Shown here: piece by piece, positions 23,874 to 34,796 of the stretch
Layout of the letters: every line of letters starts with the position of its first letter
Position numbering within the stretch: position 1 is the first letter of the stretch
NCBI RefSeq assembly: GCF_024722015.1
Contig: NZ_JANQBD010000042.1
Coordinates: forward strand, 1 to 53,571
Reading direction: 5' to 3'
Length of the DNA stretch: 53,571 nucleotides
Source of the DNA: Paenibacillus radicis (ex Xue et al. 2023)
Lineage (GTDB): Bacteria > Bacillota > Bacilli > Paenibacillales > NBRC-103111
Position numbers and translations under genes: made by a program
Notes under the pieces: generated by a model
Database searches by the model: none
Told to the model about the DNA's origin: nothing
The model's input: the letters and a program-made list of their open reading frames with translations, nothing else

Positions 23874-25133
23874 TTATACCAATGCTTTCTTAGCTATATC
23901 CGAACGGTAATGCTTACCATCGAACCGAATACTATCCGCAGCAGAGTATGCTTTCTCACGTGCTTCTGCGATATCTTTGCCGAGCGCGGTAACGCCTAGT
24001 ACACGGCCTCCGTTAGTTACGATCTGACCGTCCTTCAACGCTGTTCCAGCATGGAACACCTGAGCATCCTTCACATTATCCAAGCCTTCAATTGGAAGCC
24101 CTTTTGGATAAGAGCCAGGGTAACCCTCCGAAGCCAGAATTACGCATACAGCTGCCTCGTCACTCCATTGGATATCCATTTGCTCCAGGTGACCGTTCAC
24201 TGCCGCCAAGAAAATATCAAGAAGGTCGGTTTTCAACCGCGGCAGCACAACTTGAGTTTCCGGGTCGCCGAAGCGCGCGTTGAACTCAATGGTTTTGGGG
24301 CCTTGCGGCGTTATCATAAGCCCTGCAAACAGCACGCCGCGGAAAGAACGGCCTTCGCTGACCATCGCTGCTGCGGTCGGCTTAATGATAGTCTCAATCG
24401 CTTCATCGATGACAGATTGAGGAATATGCGGCAGCGGCGTATACGTACCCATGCCGCCTGTGTTCGGGCCTTTGTCATCATCGAACACAGCCTTATGATC
24501 CTGCGCAGGCACCATAGGGTGCACAACTGTACCGTCCACAAAGGACAGGATAGACATTTCTTGTCCGCTCAGGAACTCTTCGATCACAACCTGATCTCCG
24601 GAAGCTCCGAAAATTTTAGTAACCATGATATCATGAAGCGCCTTCTCGGCTTCCTCCATCGATTGAGCAACTACAACGCCTTTTCCGGCCGCCAAGCCAT
24701 CCGCCTTGATAACGATCGGAATTTGCTGCTTATGCAAGTAGCTTAACGCTTCATCGTAGCTTTCGAAGGATTCGTAGGCTGCGGTCGGAATGTTGTACTT
24801 TTTGAACAAATCCTTGGAGAATACTTTGCTTGCCTCAAGAATCGCCGCATTCTTCCGCGGACCAAACACTGGAATTTTCTTTGCCTCCAAGTGATCGACA
24901 ATACCTTCGGATAACGGATCATCGGGCCCGATAACGACCAAATCAATGGAGTGGTCCAAAGCGAATTCCCCAATCTCCTCGAACTGATTCACTTGTAGGG
25001 GCACGCATTCCGCAACCTCAGCAATACCTCCGTTACCCGGCGCACAGTACAGCTCCCGAACCTTGGGGCTTTTTTTCAAAGCCCAACAAATCGCATGCTC
25101 ACGGCCTCCGCCGCCAATGACTAATACCCGCAT
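23874..25133 (-). CDS. purD: Phosphoribosylamine-glycine ligase
   Basis: The 419-residue enzyme starts at the ATG 7 bases after GGAGGT; a GTG 9 bases earlier overlaps that site. ATP-grasp features run in order: N-terminal MRVLVIGGGGREHAICWAL, IGPDDPLSEGIVDHL, the lid VIKADGLAAGKGVVVA (about 140-155) and the metal/ATP site GMGTYTPLP...EFNARFGDPETQVVLPRL. It condenses phosphoribosylamine with glycine to GAR, step 2 of purine synthesis. It is the last gene of the pur operon. It follows the PurO-type gene by 12 bases and precedes a strong terminator. Confidence 0.96.
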   Translation of the reverse strand: MRVLVIGGGGREHAICWALKKSPKVRELYCAPGNGGIAEVAECVPLQVNQFEEIGEFALDHSIDLVVIGPDDPLSEGIVDHLEAKKIPVFGPRKNAAILEASKVFSKDLFKKYNIPTAAYESFESYDEALSYLHKQQIPIVIKADGLAAGKGVVVAQSMEEAEKALHDIMVTKIFGASGDQVVIEEFLSGQEMSILSFVDGTVVHPMVPAQDHKAVFDDDKGPNTGGMGTYTPLPHIPQSVIDEAIETIIKPTAAAMVSEGRSFRGVLFAGLMITPQGPKTIEFNARFGDPETQVVLPRLKTDLLDIFLAAVNGHLEQMDIQWSDEAAVCVILASEGYPGSYPKGLPIEGLDNVKDAQVFHAGTALKDGQIVTNGGRVLGVTALGKDIAEAREKAYSAADSIRFDGKHYRSDIAKKALV

Positions 25134-25145
25134 TCCGTGCACCTC

Positions 25146-25880
25146 CTACTTGTTAATAACCCGCATTTCCGTCTGTCCATTATCGATAGAGATCGTTTTA
25201 ACCAGCAATGAAATTTTATTTTCTTCATTCAAACGGTCCCAATAGGCATTTGCCGTTTGCTCTATATCGTTGTACACAGGTACAAGCACAGGCTCTCCAT
25301 TGAAGGATGGCAGCGGATTGCCGTCTTCAGAATAAGTATGAATGCAGTGTCCAAAACCAGGGATGCCCTGTTCATAGTGGAAAAACTGGCGAAGCGTTTG
25401 CTCCGGATTGCCTGCATTCGTTTTTAAGATCGACAGCTTGTATTGGCACTGCTTGTTATTCAAATCAACTAAACCAGATATCCGCGGCGTGTAGTTAGGC
25501 GCATCCGGCTCAAAGGTCCGTGTAGTCAAGGCTTGCTCGAAGGAGCCCCCGCTGTTCAATGCATCGTAAATAGTATCAGTCTGGTCACCATTCGTTACAA
25601 TGTGTGCACCATCCGTATATCTCACAGGATAATAAATAATAAGGGACGGGTCTGTAAGCTTTGCCGGATCCTTAGCTTCCGTACGTAGAAAACCATTGTC
25701 TTCCTGTACAAAAATCCGGTTGCGGCTGTTTTCGCTGCGCCCCATAATCCAATATACTTGAACCAAGCGTGTGCCATCCGGCGTTAAACCAATAACAATT
25801 CCGCGTCCTGGATAAGGATTTTGTTTCAGTCCATCCAAGTTATGTTCAGCTGTACTGCTCCATTGTGCTGTTGCCGTCAC
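25146..25880 (-). CDS. purO: PurO-type IMP cyclohydrolase
   Basis: The 244-residue protein starts at GTG 8 bases after AAGGAGG. It lacks the MGS-like fold of bacterial PurH and instead matches the IMP cyclohydrolase PurO family first known from archaea. Visible family features are NPYPGRGIVIGLTPDGTRLV at the start, YWIMGRSENSRNRIF, DGAHIVTNGDQTDTIYDAL and PNYTPRISGLVDL. The enzyme closes FAICAR to IMP, the last step of the pathway. Supporting context: the adjacent upstream gene encodes only AICAR transformylase, so a separate cyclohydrolase is required. A perfect 10-bp inverted repeat (AGTTTTGGCT/AGCCAAAACT, 25898-25919) immediately precedes its ribosome binding site. Confidence 0.82.
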   Translation of the reverse strand: MTATAQWSSTAEHNLDGLKQNPYPGRGIVIGLTPDGTRLVQVYWIMGRSENSRNRIFVQEDNGFLRTEAKDPAKLTDPSLIIYYPVRYTDGAHIVTNGDQTDTIYDALNSGGSFEQALTTRTFEPDAPNYTPRISGLVDLNNKQCQYKLSILKTNAGNPEQTLRQFFHYEQGIPGFGHCIHTYSEDGNPLPSFNGEPVLVPVYNDIEQTANAYWDRLNEENKISLLVKTISIDNGQTEMRVINK

Positions 25881-25897
25881 GATTAGTTCCTCCTTAG

Positions 25898-25919
25898 AGT
25901 TTTGGCTTGAGCCAAAACT
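25898..25919 (-). repeat. Perfect hairpin just upstream of the purO ribosome binding site
   Basis: AGTTTTGGCT and AGCCAAAACT are perfect 10-bp arms around a 2-base centre. On the transcribed minus strand the hairpin lies a few bases before AAGGAGG. The T-run is on the plus strand, where no gene needs terminating. It may modulate purO translation or mark a processing point. The rest of the 199-bp purV-purO gap shows only repetitive AAGCTTG/CGTAAGC-like short words. Confidence 0.5.
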
Positions 25920-26079
25920 TTTTTCGTAAGCTAGTTCGAGTTTCGCTTTTTACGATACTTTCTTTATATGCCTGTACTTAGTTTCGGCTCTTACCAAACT
26001 TTTCTTCGTAAGCTTGTACTCGTTGCCAAGTGAGCTTGAATTATAAATTAGTTAAAGGTTGCTGCATAAGCTCTATCTT

Positions 26080-27258
26080 CTAATGATGGAACAAACGCAC
26101 GCCTGAATAGGTCATGACCATGTCATAATCATTAGCTGCTTGTACAACCTCTTCATCACGCATGGAGCTGCCAGCCTGTACAACATACTTCACGCCGCTG
26201 CGGCTCGCACGGTCAATGTTATCGCGGAATGGCAGGAATGCATCCGAACCGTAGGTAACACCTTGCAGCTTATTCAACCACTCGCGTTTCTCCTCACGTG
26301 TCAGACGTGCCGGAACTTCCGAGAAGCAGCTTTCCCAGCTTGCGTTTTCTACAGCAGTAACTTCATCCTCCAGCCAAAGATCGATCGCGTTGTTCTGCTC
26401 AGCACGGGATAAGCCCGGACGGAACGCCATCGAAAGCGCTTTGGGATGCTGGCGAAGGAACCAACGGTCCGTTTTATCACCGGCTAGACGAGTACAATGA
26501 ATTCTGGATTGCTGTCCTGCACCAATACCTATAGTTTGACCATCAAGGGCATAACAAATGGAGTTGGATTGCGTATATTTCAAGGTAACCAAGCTAACAA
26601 GCATGTCGCGTTTGGCTGATTCCGGCAAATCTTTATTTTTCGTAACAATATTAGTCAGAGCAGATTCGTCTATCACTGCATTATTGCGCTGCTGTTCTAA
26701 GGTCATGCCGAATAAATTGCGCTTTTCAACAGGATTCGCCACGTATTCCGGATCGATCTGCAAAATTAAGTAACCACCGTTTTTCTTTTCTTTCAAAATT
26801 TGCAAAGCTTCCTCTGTATAACCAGGTGCAACAACCAAGTCGGATACTTCGCGTTTCAGCAATCTGGCTGTGGAAGCATCAACAATATCGCTAAGCGCCG
26901 CACAATCACCGAATGAGGACATCCGATCTGCTCCTCTGGCTCTAGCGTAGGCTGTTGCAAGTGGAGACAGCTCCAGACCCTCTACGAAGTAAGCTTTAGC
27001 CAACTCAGGGCTGATCGGTGCATAAACCGCTGCTCCAGCCGGACTAACATGCTTAAATGAAGCGGCAGCAGGAAGCCCTGTTGCCTGTCTAAGCTCTCTT
27101 GCAAGCTGGTAGCTGTTAAGAGCGTCCAACAGATTAATGAAGCCAGGATCGCCATTTACTACCGTTAGAGGCAGCTTGCCGTTCTCACTGTAGATCTTTG
27201 CTTCCTTTTGGTGCGGGTTCATGCCATAGCGTAAATGAAGCTCGTTCGAGTTACTCAT
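26080..27258 (-). CDS. purV: Stand-alone AICAR transformylase (C-terminal half of PurH)
   Basis: The 392-residue protein begins where the AICAR transformylase domain of PurH begins: LRYGMNPHQKEAKIYSENG. It continues with ASFKHVSPAGAAVY (the K-H of the active-site KHxxPxG motif), ADRMSSFGDCAAL, YTQSNSICYALDGQTIGIGA and DAFLPFRDNIDRAS. No MGS-like IMP cyclohydrolase domain precedes it. The upstream 14 bases run straight into purN, so this is not a frameshifted purH. It formylates AICAR with 10-formyl-THF to FAICAR, which the PurO-type protein encoded next would cyclise. The symbol purV has been used for such single-domain enzymes; many annotations call it purH-like. Confidence 0.88.
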   Translation of the reverse strand: MSNSNELHLRYGMNPHQKEAKIYSENGKLPLTVVNGDPGFINLLDALNSYQLARELRQATGLPAAASFKHVSPAGAAVYAPISPELAKAYFVEGLELSPLATAYARARGADRMSSFGDCAALSDIVDASTARLLKREVSDLVVAPGYTEEALQILKEKKNGGYLILQIDPEYVANPVEKRNLFGMTLEQQRNNAVIDESALTNIVTKNKDLPESAKRDMLVSLVTLKYTQSNSICYALDGQTIGIGAGQQSRIHCTRLAGDKTDRWFLRQHPKALSMAFRPGLSRAEQNNAIDLWLEDEVTAVENASWESCFSEVPARLTREEKREWLNKLQGVTYGSDAFLPFRDNIDRASRSGVKYVVQAGSSMRDEEVVQAANDYDMVMTYSGVRLFHH

Positions 27259-27272
27259 TGGTTTATCCCTTC

Positions 27273-27926
27273 CTAACTGGTTATAGTGATATTCCCTTGC
27301 AATTGAACCTGTCCTCTAGCAATTCGTTCTATGACTTGAGGCAGCAGCACATGTTCTATCTCATGGATGCGCGCAGCCAAGCTTTCTTCCGTGTCCTGAG
27401 GTGTAATTTCAACGCTCCTCTGAGCGATAATTGGCCCTGTATCCATACCGCCATCAACGTAATGTACCGTAACTCCGGTCACTTTTACACCATAATCCAG
27501 CGCTTGTTTAATAGCATCCAAGCCGGGAAAAGACGGCAGCAGCGACGGGTGAATATTAATCAGACGTCCATACAACGGCTCGACCAGCACATTTGTAATA
27601 AGACGCATATAACCGGCCATCACTACCAAATCGATCTCAAGCGCCTGCAGCCGCTCTAATATTTCTTTTTCATAAGTTTCGCGGTCTGCATAGTCCTTCG
27701 GGCGAAACACAAACGCAGGCACCCCTAATTGCCTCGCTCGTTCCACCACTTGAGCCTTCGGTCTGTCACATACAAGAAGCTCGATGCGAACATCGAGCCT
27801 CGGATGCATGGGCGAGTCGGTGACAGAGTCACCAGCCAACCTGCCTGCATTCACCGCATCCGCGATAGCCTGAAAATTCGAGCCGCTACCGGACGCGAAA
27901 ACGGCGATGCGAAACGGTTTCGTCAT
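27273..27926 (-). CDS. purN: Phosphoribosylglycinamide formyltransferase (PurN type)
   Basis: The 217-residue enzyme has FRIAVFASGSGSNFQAIADA at the phosphate-binding N-terminus and VVMAGYMRLI. The catalytic stretch INIHPSLLPSFPG contains N and H, and the second part of the site reads GVTVHYVDGGMDTGPII with D. It transfers formyl from 10-formyl-THF to GAR. A short acidic/proline insertion (DSVTDSPMHPRLDVR, about 33-47) makes it slightly longer than B. subtilis PurN. Its ATG overlaps the purM stop (ATGA), and purV follows after 14 bases. Confidence 0.95.
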   Translation of the reverse strand: MTKPFRIAVFASGSGSNFQAIADAVNAGRLAGDSVTDSPMHPRLDVRIELLVCDRPKAQVVERARQLGVPAFVFRPKDYADRETYEKEILERLQALEIDLVVMAGYMRLITNVLVEPLYGRLINIHPSLLPSFPGLDAIKQALDYGVKVTGVTVHYVDGGMDTGPIIAQRSVEITPQDTEESLAARIHEIEHVLLPQVIERIARGQVQLQGNITITS

Positions 27927-28963
27927 ACTACCGCTCCTTGAAACGTAACAATCCTCTCACCGGCTGTTACCCGACCCAGTGTGTATACTTTTTCTCCGTG
28001 CTGTTCAAAAATTGCTTTGGCTTCCGCTGCCTGCTGCTCGGATACAACAATAACCATACCGATGCCCATGTTAAAGGTACGGAACATATCGTTATTGCTA
28101 ATACCACCCTCTTGCTGCATCAGCTGGAAAATTGGCAGAATCGGCCATGAGCCGTAATCGATATCCACATTCACATCATCTGGAAGCATACGCGGGATAT
28201 TCTCGATAAAACCGCCACCTGTGATATGCGCCAGTCCTTTAAGCTGTACCTTCTCCAAAGCTGCAAGAACGGACTTCACATAGATCTTGGTCGGTTCCAG
28301 AATCACATCGCCCAGCTTACCGCCCAGTGCATCTACGTGATCATGCAGGCTGTAGCCTTTTTCCTCAAGCAGCAGTCTGCGAACTAGCGAGAACCCATTG
28401 CTGTGTACGCCAGTGGAAGCAAGGCCGATAACTACGTCGCCCGGTGTGATTGTTGAACCATTGATAATCTTCTTCTTGTCCACTACGCCAACCGTAAAGC
28501 CTGCAATATCATACTCGCCTTCGGAGTACATCCCTGGCATTTCGGCCGTTTCGCCACCGATTAAAGCACAGCCGGATTGTACGCAGCCATCGCTAATTCC
28601 TTTGATGATCGACTCGATTTTTTCTGGAATGACTTTATCGCAAGCCAGGTAATCCAGGAAAAATAGCGGCTCTGCACCTTGTACGATAATATCATTCACA
28701 CACATAGCCACAGCATCAATACCAATCGTATCATGCTTATCCATGGCAAAAGCAATCTTAAGCTTCGTACCCACGCCATCTGTACCTGAAACGAGCACTG
28801 GTTCGTCGTATTTATCCTTATTCAAGCCGAAAAGCCCGCCGAATCCACCCAAATCCGTCATCACTTCGGGACGGAAGGTTGTTTTCACGTGCTTTTTCAT
28901 ACGTTCTACGGCTTCGTTGCCTGCCGCTATGTCGACTCCGGCCTTCTTATATGCATCCGACAC
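27923..28963 (-). CDS. purM: Phosphoribosylformylglycinamidine cyclo-ligase
   Basis: The 346-residue AIR synthetase starts at GTG about 9 bases after AAAGGAG. Family features are YKKAGVDIAAGNEAVERMK, FGGLFGL, LVSGTDGVGTKLKIAF, DAVAMCVNDIIVQGAEPLFFLDY, GGETAEMPGMY and GLASTGVHSNGFSLVR. It converts FGAM to AIR with ATP. A 1.1-kb repeat-rich stretch containing a terminator-like hairpin separates it from the upstream purF, so the second half of the operon (purM-N-V-O-D) may be expressed at a different level from purE-F. Confidence 0.96.
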   Translation of the reverse strand: MSDAYKKAGVDIAAGNEAVERMKKHVKTTFRPEVMTDLGGFGGLFGLNKDKYDEPVLVSGTDGVGTKLKIAFAMDKHDTIGIDAVAMCVNDIIVQGAEPLFFLDYLACDKVIPEKIESIIKGISDGCVQSGCALIGGETAEMPGMYSEGEYDIAGFTVGVVDKKKIINGSTITPGDVVIGLASTGVHSNGFSLVRRLLLEEKGYSLHDHVDALGGKLGDVILEPTKIYVKSVLAALEKVQLKGLAHITGGGFIENIPRMLPDDVNVDIDYGSWPILPIFQLMQQEGGISNNDMFRTFNMGIGMVIVVSEQQAAEAKAIFEQHGEKVYTLGRVTAGERIVTFQGAVV

Positions 28964-29018
28964 TGGGAATCATCTCCTTTGGGTTTTGATTAGAGCAGTA
29001 ATTCGACCGCCTAAACCG

Positions 29019-29140
29019 GCTCCGTTCTGTGTGCCGCCTGCGGCCGCTGTTGAATGCGTGTTCCCTGATTAGAATAGGACGTAGCAACACGCATTCAAAG
29101 GCGGCTCGTAAACTCTCCGGCTGGCACACAGACCTCCGCC
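29019..29140. repeat. Nested long-hairpin intergenic repeat, copy 1
   Basis: The outer arms CTGTGTGCC (29027-29035) and GGCACACAG (29123-29131) are perfect, and so are the inner arms TTGAATGCGTGTT (29050-29062) and AACACGCATTCAA (29086-29098). Between outer and inner arms lie GCGGCCGCTG and AGGCGGCTCGTAAACTCTCCGG, the same connecting sequence as in the copy at 53382-53509 and, in part, at 35925-36086. Confidence 0.65.
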
Positions 29141-29167
29141 TTGCCGGCGATCAGCTGCTTTAAAAAC

Positions 29168-29194
29168 AAAACGCACGCAACAACCGTGCGTTTT
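29168..29194 (-). terminator. Terminator-like hairpin between purF and purM
   Basis: AAAACGCACG pairs with CGTGCGTTTT, with a 7-base loop. On the minus strand the stem is followed by GTTTTGTTTTT. In the direction of the operon it lies after purF and before purM. Confidence 0.65.
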
Positions 29195-29311
29195 ATAGGT
29201 TTGGGCGGGGATGGCGCATGCCACCCAGCCATTTATTGTTACTCCACACAGACAGGAGTGTGTGTGGAGTAATGATGGAGGGCACGTGCAAGTGCTCCAT
29301 CTTGCAACACT

Positions 29312-29496
29312 AACTGGAAAAACTCCCGCTAATTTCTCCCTAATACGGCCTGTAAGATGATTTAGCTGGAAAACCTACTGCTAATTATGCCAAAATCCGC
29401 CTCAACACAAGGAATCAGTCAAATTAGAGGTAGAAATTCCTGTTAATCCTCGTCCATTCAAAAAAATGAACAGATTAGCGGTACCTTTTCCAGTTA
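29312..29496. repeat. MITE-like element with terminal inverted repeats
   Basis: The left end AACTGGAAAAACTCCCGCTAAT and the right end ATTAGCGGTACCTTTTCCAGTT are inverted copies (core AACTGGAAAA and CCGCTAAT). A third, internal copy TAGCTGGAAAACCTACTGCTAAT occurs near 29361. At 185 bp and without coding frames, it looks like a non-autonomous or degenerate palindromic intergenic repeat. No target duplication is obvious. Confidence 0.55.
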
Positions 29497-29597
29497 TTTT
29501 TTTGAAGACCAACAGCAGCCAGTAATTTGATGTAGAGTTATTACATTTGGCGCCAAATCCAATATATATTACCAAATAAACTGCAAATTTCTATATT

Positions 29598-30074
29598 ATC
29601 AATCAACACTTCTGATCCTTAGCACAACTATTTAACCAACCCACACTTCAGATCTCAGCGCGACCATTTTACCAATCAACACTTCTGATCCTTAGCACAA
29701 CTATATAACCAATCACACTTCTGATCCTCAGCGCAACTATTTTACCAACCCACACTTCAGATCTCGGCACGACTATTTACTAAATCAACACTTCAGATCC
29801 TCAGTACGACCATATTACCAATCCACACTTCTGATCCTTAGCACCACTATTTTACCAATCAACACTTCTGATCCTTAGTCACAACTATTTTACCAATCAA
29901 CACTTCAGATCTCGGCACGACCACTTACTAATCAACACTTCTGATCCTTAGCACCATTATATTTCCAATCAACTTCTGATCCTTAGTACAACTTTTTAAC
30001 CAACCAACACTTCAGATCTTAGCACCACTATACTACCAATCACATTACAGATCCTTAGTCTCCAACTATATTAC
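29598..30074. repeat. Tandem array of about 13 imperfect 36-37-bp units
   Basis: Units follow the pattern CAATCAACACTTCTGATCC, then TTAGCACAACTATTTTAC. Unit starts at CACTTC fall at 29607, 29644 and 29680, giving the period. Two sub-types alternate irregularly: TTCTGATCCTTAGCAC and TTCAGATCTCGGCACG. Every unit holds a GATC. There are no unique spacers, so it is not CRISPR. The array abuts the purF stop and is inside the operon. Confidence 0.85.
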
Positions 30075-30097
30075 CAACCATTCCTGAGGCCAGGCTC

Positions 30098-31566
30098 TTA
30101 GTCACACCCACAGCCGATCTCTGTCTCTTCGGTGATGCGAGTAGGGTAGCTGTTGTCGAAGCAGGCTGTACAGTGGCCGCGGTTCAGCTCCACATTCGGA
30201 CGGCCGATGGAGCCCAGCAGGCCGTCCTTGCTCAAGAAATGCAGCGAATCGGCGTTGATCGCCTGGCGAATTTCTTCGATCGACTTCTGCGCGGCGATCA
30301 GTTCCTTGCGGTCCGGCGTATCGATGCCGTAGTAGCAAGGATTCATAAACGGTGGCGAGCTGATACGCACGTGGACTTCAGTTGCTCCCGCTTCGCGCAG
30401 CAGGTTCACGATGCGAAGGGATGTCGTGCCGCGAACGATAGAGTCATCGATCATGACGACTCGTTTGCCGGCTACGATGCTGCGCACCGCGCTCAGCTTC
30501 ATCTTAACGCCCTGCTCACGCAGCTCTTGGCTCGGCTGGATAAAGGTCCGGCCTGTGTAGCGGTTTTTGATCAGCCCCAGCTCGTAAGGGATGCCCGTCT
30601 GCTCAGCATAGCCGATAGCCGCTGAAATACTGGAATCCGGCACGCCGGTTACAATATCAGCGTCAACGAAGGCTTCAAGCGCCAGCTGACGTCCCATCCG
30701 TTTGCGTGCGGAGTGGATATTGATTGAATCTATATCACTGTCTGGACGCGCAAAGTAAATGTATTCCATAGCACAAATAGCACGTTGCTTGATTGGTGAG
30801 AAGCGATCCTCAACAATCCCGCTTTTCGTATCAATCACGAGCAGCTCGCCTGGTTCTACATCACGATAGTAAGTACCTCCTACCGCGTCGAATGCACAGG
30901 TCTCGGAAGCAAACAAATACGCGTTCCCCAACCGTCCCATTACAAAAGGACGCAAGCCATGCGGATCCCGCGCAGCAATCAGCTTATCCTTTGTTTGAAA
31001 CAAGAAAGCATAAGCTCCGTCTACTTTCAACAGCGCTTCCTTGACTGCCAGCACGATGTCATCGTGTTTCGAGCGTGCTATTAAGTGAGCTACTACCTCT
31101 GTATCACTTGTTGTTTGAAAAATAGAGCCTTGGTTCTCAAGGTCCTGCTTAATCGCCGCTGCATTGGTCAAGTTACCGTTAGTAGCGATCGCAAGATCGC
31201 CGCCGCGGTATTTGAAAATAAGCGGTTGTGCGTTAGCTAGCTTGCTCTCACCAGCTGTCGAATAACGAACATGGGCAATCGCCGAAGTACCGACTAAGGT
31301 ACTCAAGGTATCGTTAACGAATACTTCTTTGACCAAGCCCATTCCACGGTGATATTTAAAACCAGCACCGTCTGCTACGCAAATACCTGCGCTCTCTTGA
31401 CCACGGTGCTGAAGTGCATGCAATCCGTAATAAGAAAGTGATGCTGCCTCGGAGTGACCGAACACCCCGAAAACACCACACTCCTCGCGAAGCTTGTCAA
31501 ACAGCCCATCATGGCTGTTGATTCCATCATTATAGAAACGTCCTGTCCATAGCTCTTGCGATGTCT

Positions 31567-31582
<16 letters not shown>
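30098..31582 (-). CDS. purF: Amidophosphoribosyltransferase
   Basis: The ATG 9 bases after AAGGA (overlapping the purL end) gives 494 residues; an upstream in-frame TTG at 31600 sits on the ribosome binding site. A propeptide of about 34 residues ends before the catalytic Cys of EECGVFGVFG. The glutaminase (Ntn) domain shows YYGLHALQHRGQESAGI and VRYSTAG. The PRPP site reads VVMIDDSIVRGTTS. Late cysteines (GHCTACFDNSYPTRI...GCGCD) match the Fe-S ligands of the B. subtilis type. It makes phosphoribosylamine from PRPP and glutamine, the committed step. The propeptide is longer than in B. subtilis (11 residues). Confidence 0.95.
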
Positions 31583-33787
<2,205 letters not shown>

Positions 33788-33810
<23 letters not shown>

Positions 33811-34483
33811 GCTTTTCCCTCCATGTGCTCAAAATCGAAGTAAACATCCGTTTGCCGTCCGCCGAGCCCAACAGCTCATGAATCGCGCGCTCAGGATGCG
33901 GCATCATGCCAAGCACGTTGCCCGCTTTGTTGCAAATTCCCGCTATATCATCAACGGATCCGTTCGGGTTATTACCCGCTTCATAACGGAACACGATCTG
34001 GTTATTAGCTTTAAGCTCTGCCAGTGTTTCATCGTCACAGTAATAATTGCCTTCACCATGTGCGATGGGAATATTGATCAGTTCACCTTGCTTGTACTCC
34101 GCCGTGAATGGCGTATTCGTATTTTCTACCTGCAGCATAGCCGCATGACAACGGAATTTAAGGGATTCATTACGCAGCATCGCCCCCGGCAGCAAGCCGG
34201 ATTCGAGCAAAATTTGGAATCCGTTACAGATGCCGATAATATATTTGCCTTGCTCAGCCGCTTGAACCAATGCAGTCATAACTGGAGCAAAACGTGCGAT
34301 TGCGCCGCAGCGCAAGTAGTCCCCATAAGAGAAACCTCCGGGAACGATAATGCCATCATATTTAGATAAATCCGTTTCGGTATGCCATACATATTCAACA
34401 GGTTGGCCGATCGTTTCTTCAACTGCTTTGTAGCAATCAATATCACAATTGGAGCCTGGAAACACCAGTACTGCGAAATTCAT
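33788..34483 (-). CDS. purQ: Phosphoribosylformylglycinamidine synthase subunit PurQ
   Basis: The start at the ATG 8 bases after AAGGAGG gives 231 residues. It is a class I glutamine amidotransferase: VPGGFSYGDYLRCGAIARF oxyanion region, nucleophile Cys in GICNGFQIL, and the His-Glu pair in MMPHPERA. The start MNFAVLVFPGSNCDID matches the family. It supplies ammonia to PurL. The drawn upstream GTG at 34501 lies on the ribosome binding site. It is 54 bases downstream of purS. Confidence 0.96.
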
Positions 34484-34537
34484 CACATGGTCCTCCTTCA
34501 CTTTGGTTGCTGCCTTTTATATTCCGTTTGCCAAGTC

Positions 34538-34780
34538 TTAAACCAATTCGTAACGGTAATCTTCGATAACGGTATTAGCCAAAAGCTTCTCGCACATTGC
34601 TTTCACACGTTGCTCAGCTTCAGCGCGATCGCTTGTACCAAGCTCAAGCTCCAAATACTTCCCTACACGCACTTTGCCCACTTCATCAAAACCCATAGAA
34701 TGCAGCGCGCCTTGTACCGCAACTCCTTGCGGATCTAGTACGCTTTGTTTGATCGTTACATAAACGGTTGCTTTTAACAT
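34538..34780 (-). CDS. purS: Phosphoribosylformylglycinamidine synthase subunit PurS
   Basis: The 80-residue protein has the usual PurS length. The pattern is complete: KATVYVTIKQSVLDPQGVAV, ALHSMGFDEVGKVRVGKYLE and CEKLLANTVIEDYRYEL. It bridges PurL and PurQ in the FGAM synthase complex. AGGAGG lies about 10 bases before the ATG. A hairpin-forming spacer (34797-34914) separates it from purC. Confidence 0.95.
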   Translation of the reverse strand: MLKATVYVTIKQSVLDPQGVAVQGALHSMGFDEVGKVRVGKYLELELGTSDRAEAEQRVKAMCEKLLANTVIEDYRYELV

Positions 34781-34796
34781 TGAGGTGAATCCTCCT

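Larger units (their letters stand above)
28964..30085. other. 1.1-kb repeat-rich spacer inside the pur operon
   Basis: No gene is seen. From left to right the spacer holds a nested long hairpin (29019-29140), a terminator-like hairpin (29168-29194), a 12-bp hairpin TTACTCCACACA/TGTGTGGAGTAA (29239-29272), a MITE-like element with AACTGGAAAA terminal repeats (29312-29496), and a 36-37-bp tandem array (29598-30074) ending against purF. Confidence 0.6.

Noticed and set aside
26080..27258. Frameshifted or truncated purH
   Set aside because: The space upstream to purN is only 14 bases, the reading frame starts cleanly at the transformylase domain, and a PurO-type cyclohydrolase follows. This is a genuine split, not decay.
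27198..27659. Long plus-strand ORFs antisense to the pur genes
   Set aside because: Shadow frames of well-conserved purine genes without ribosome binding sites or recognisable domains.
29598..30074. CRISPR array
   Set aside because: Period of 36-37 bp is repeat-only; there are no unique spacers, units are imperfect, and no cas genes are nearby.
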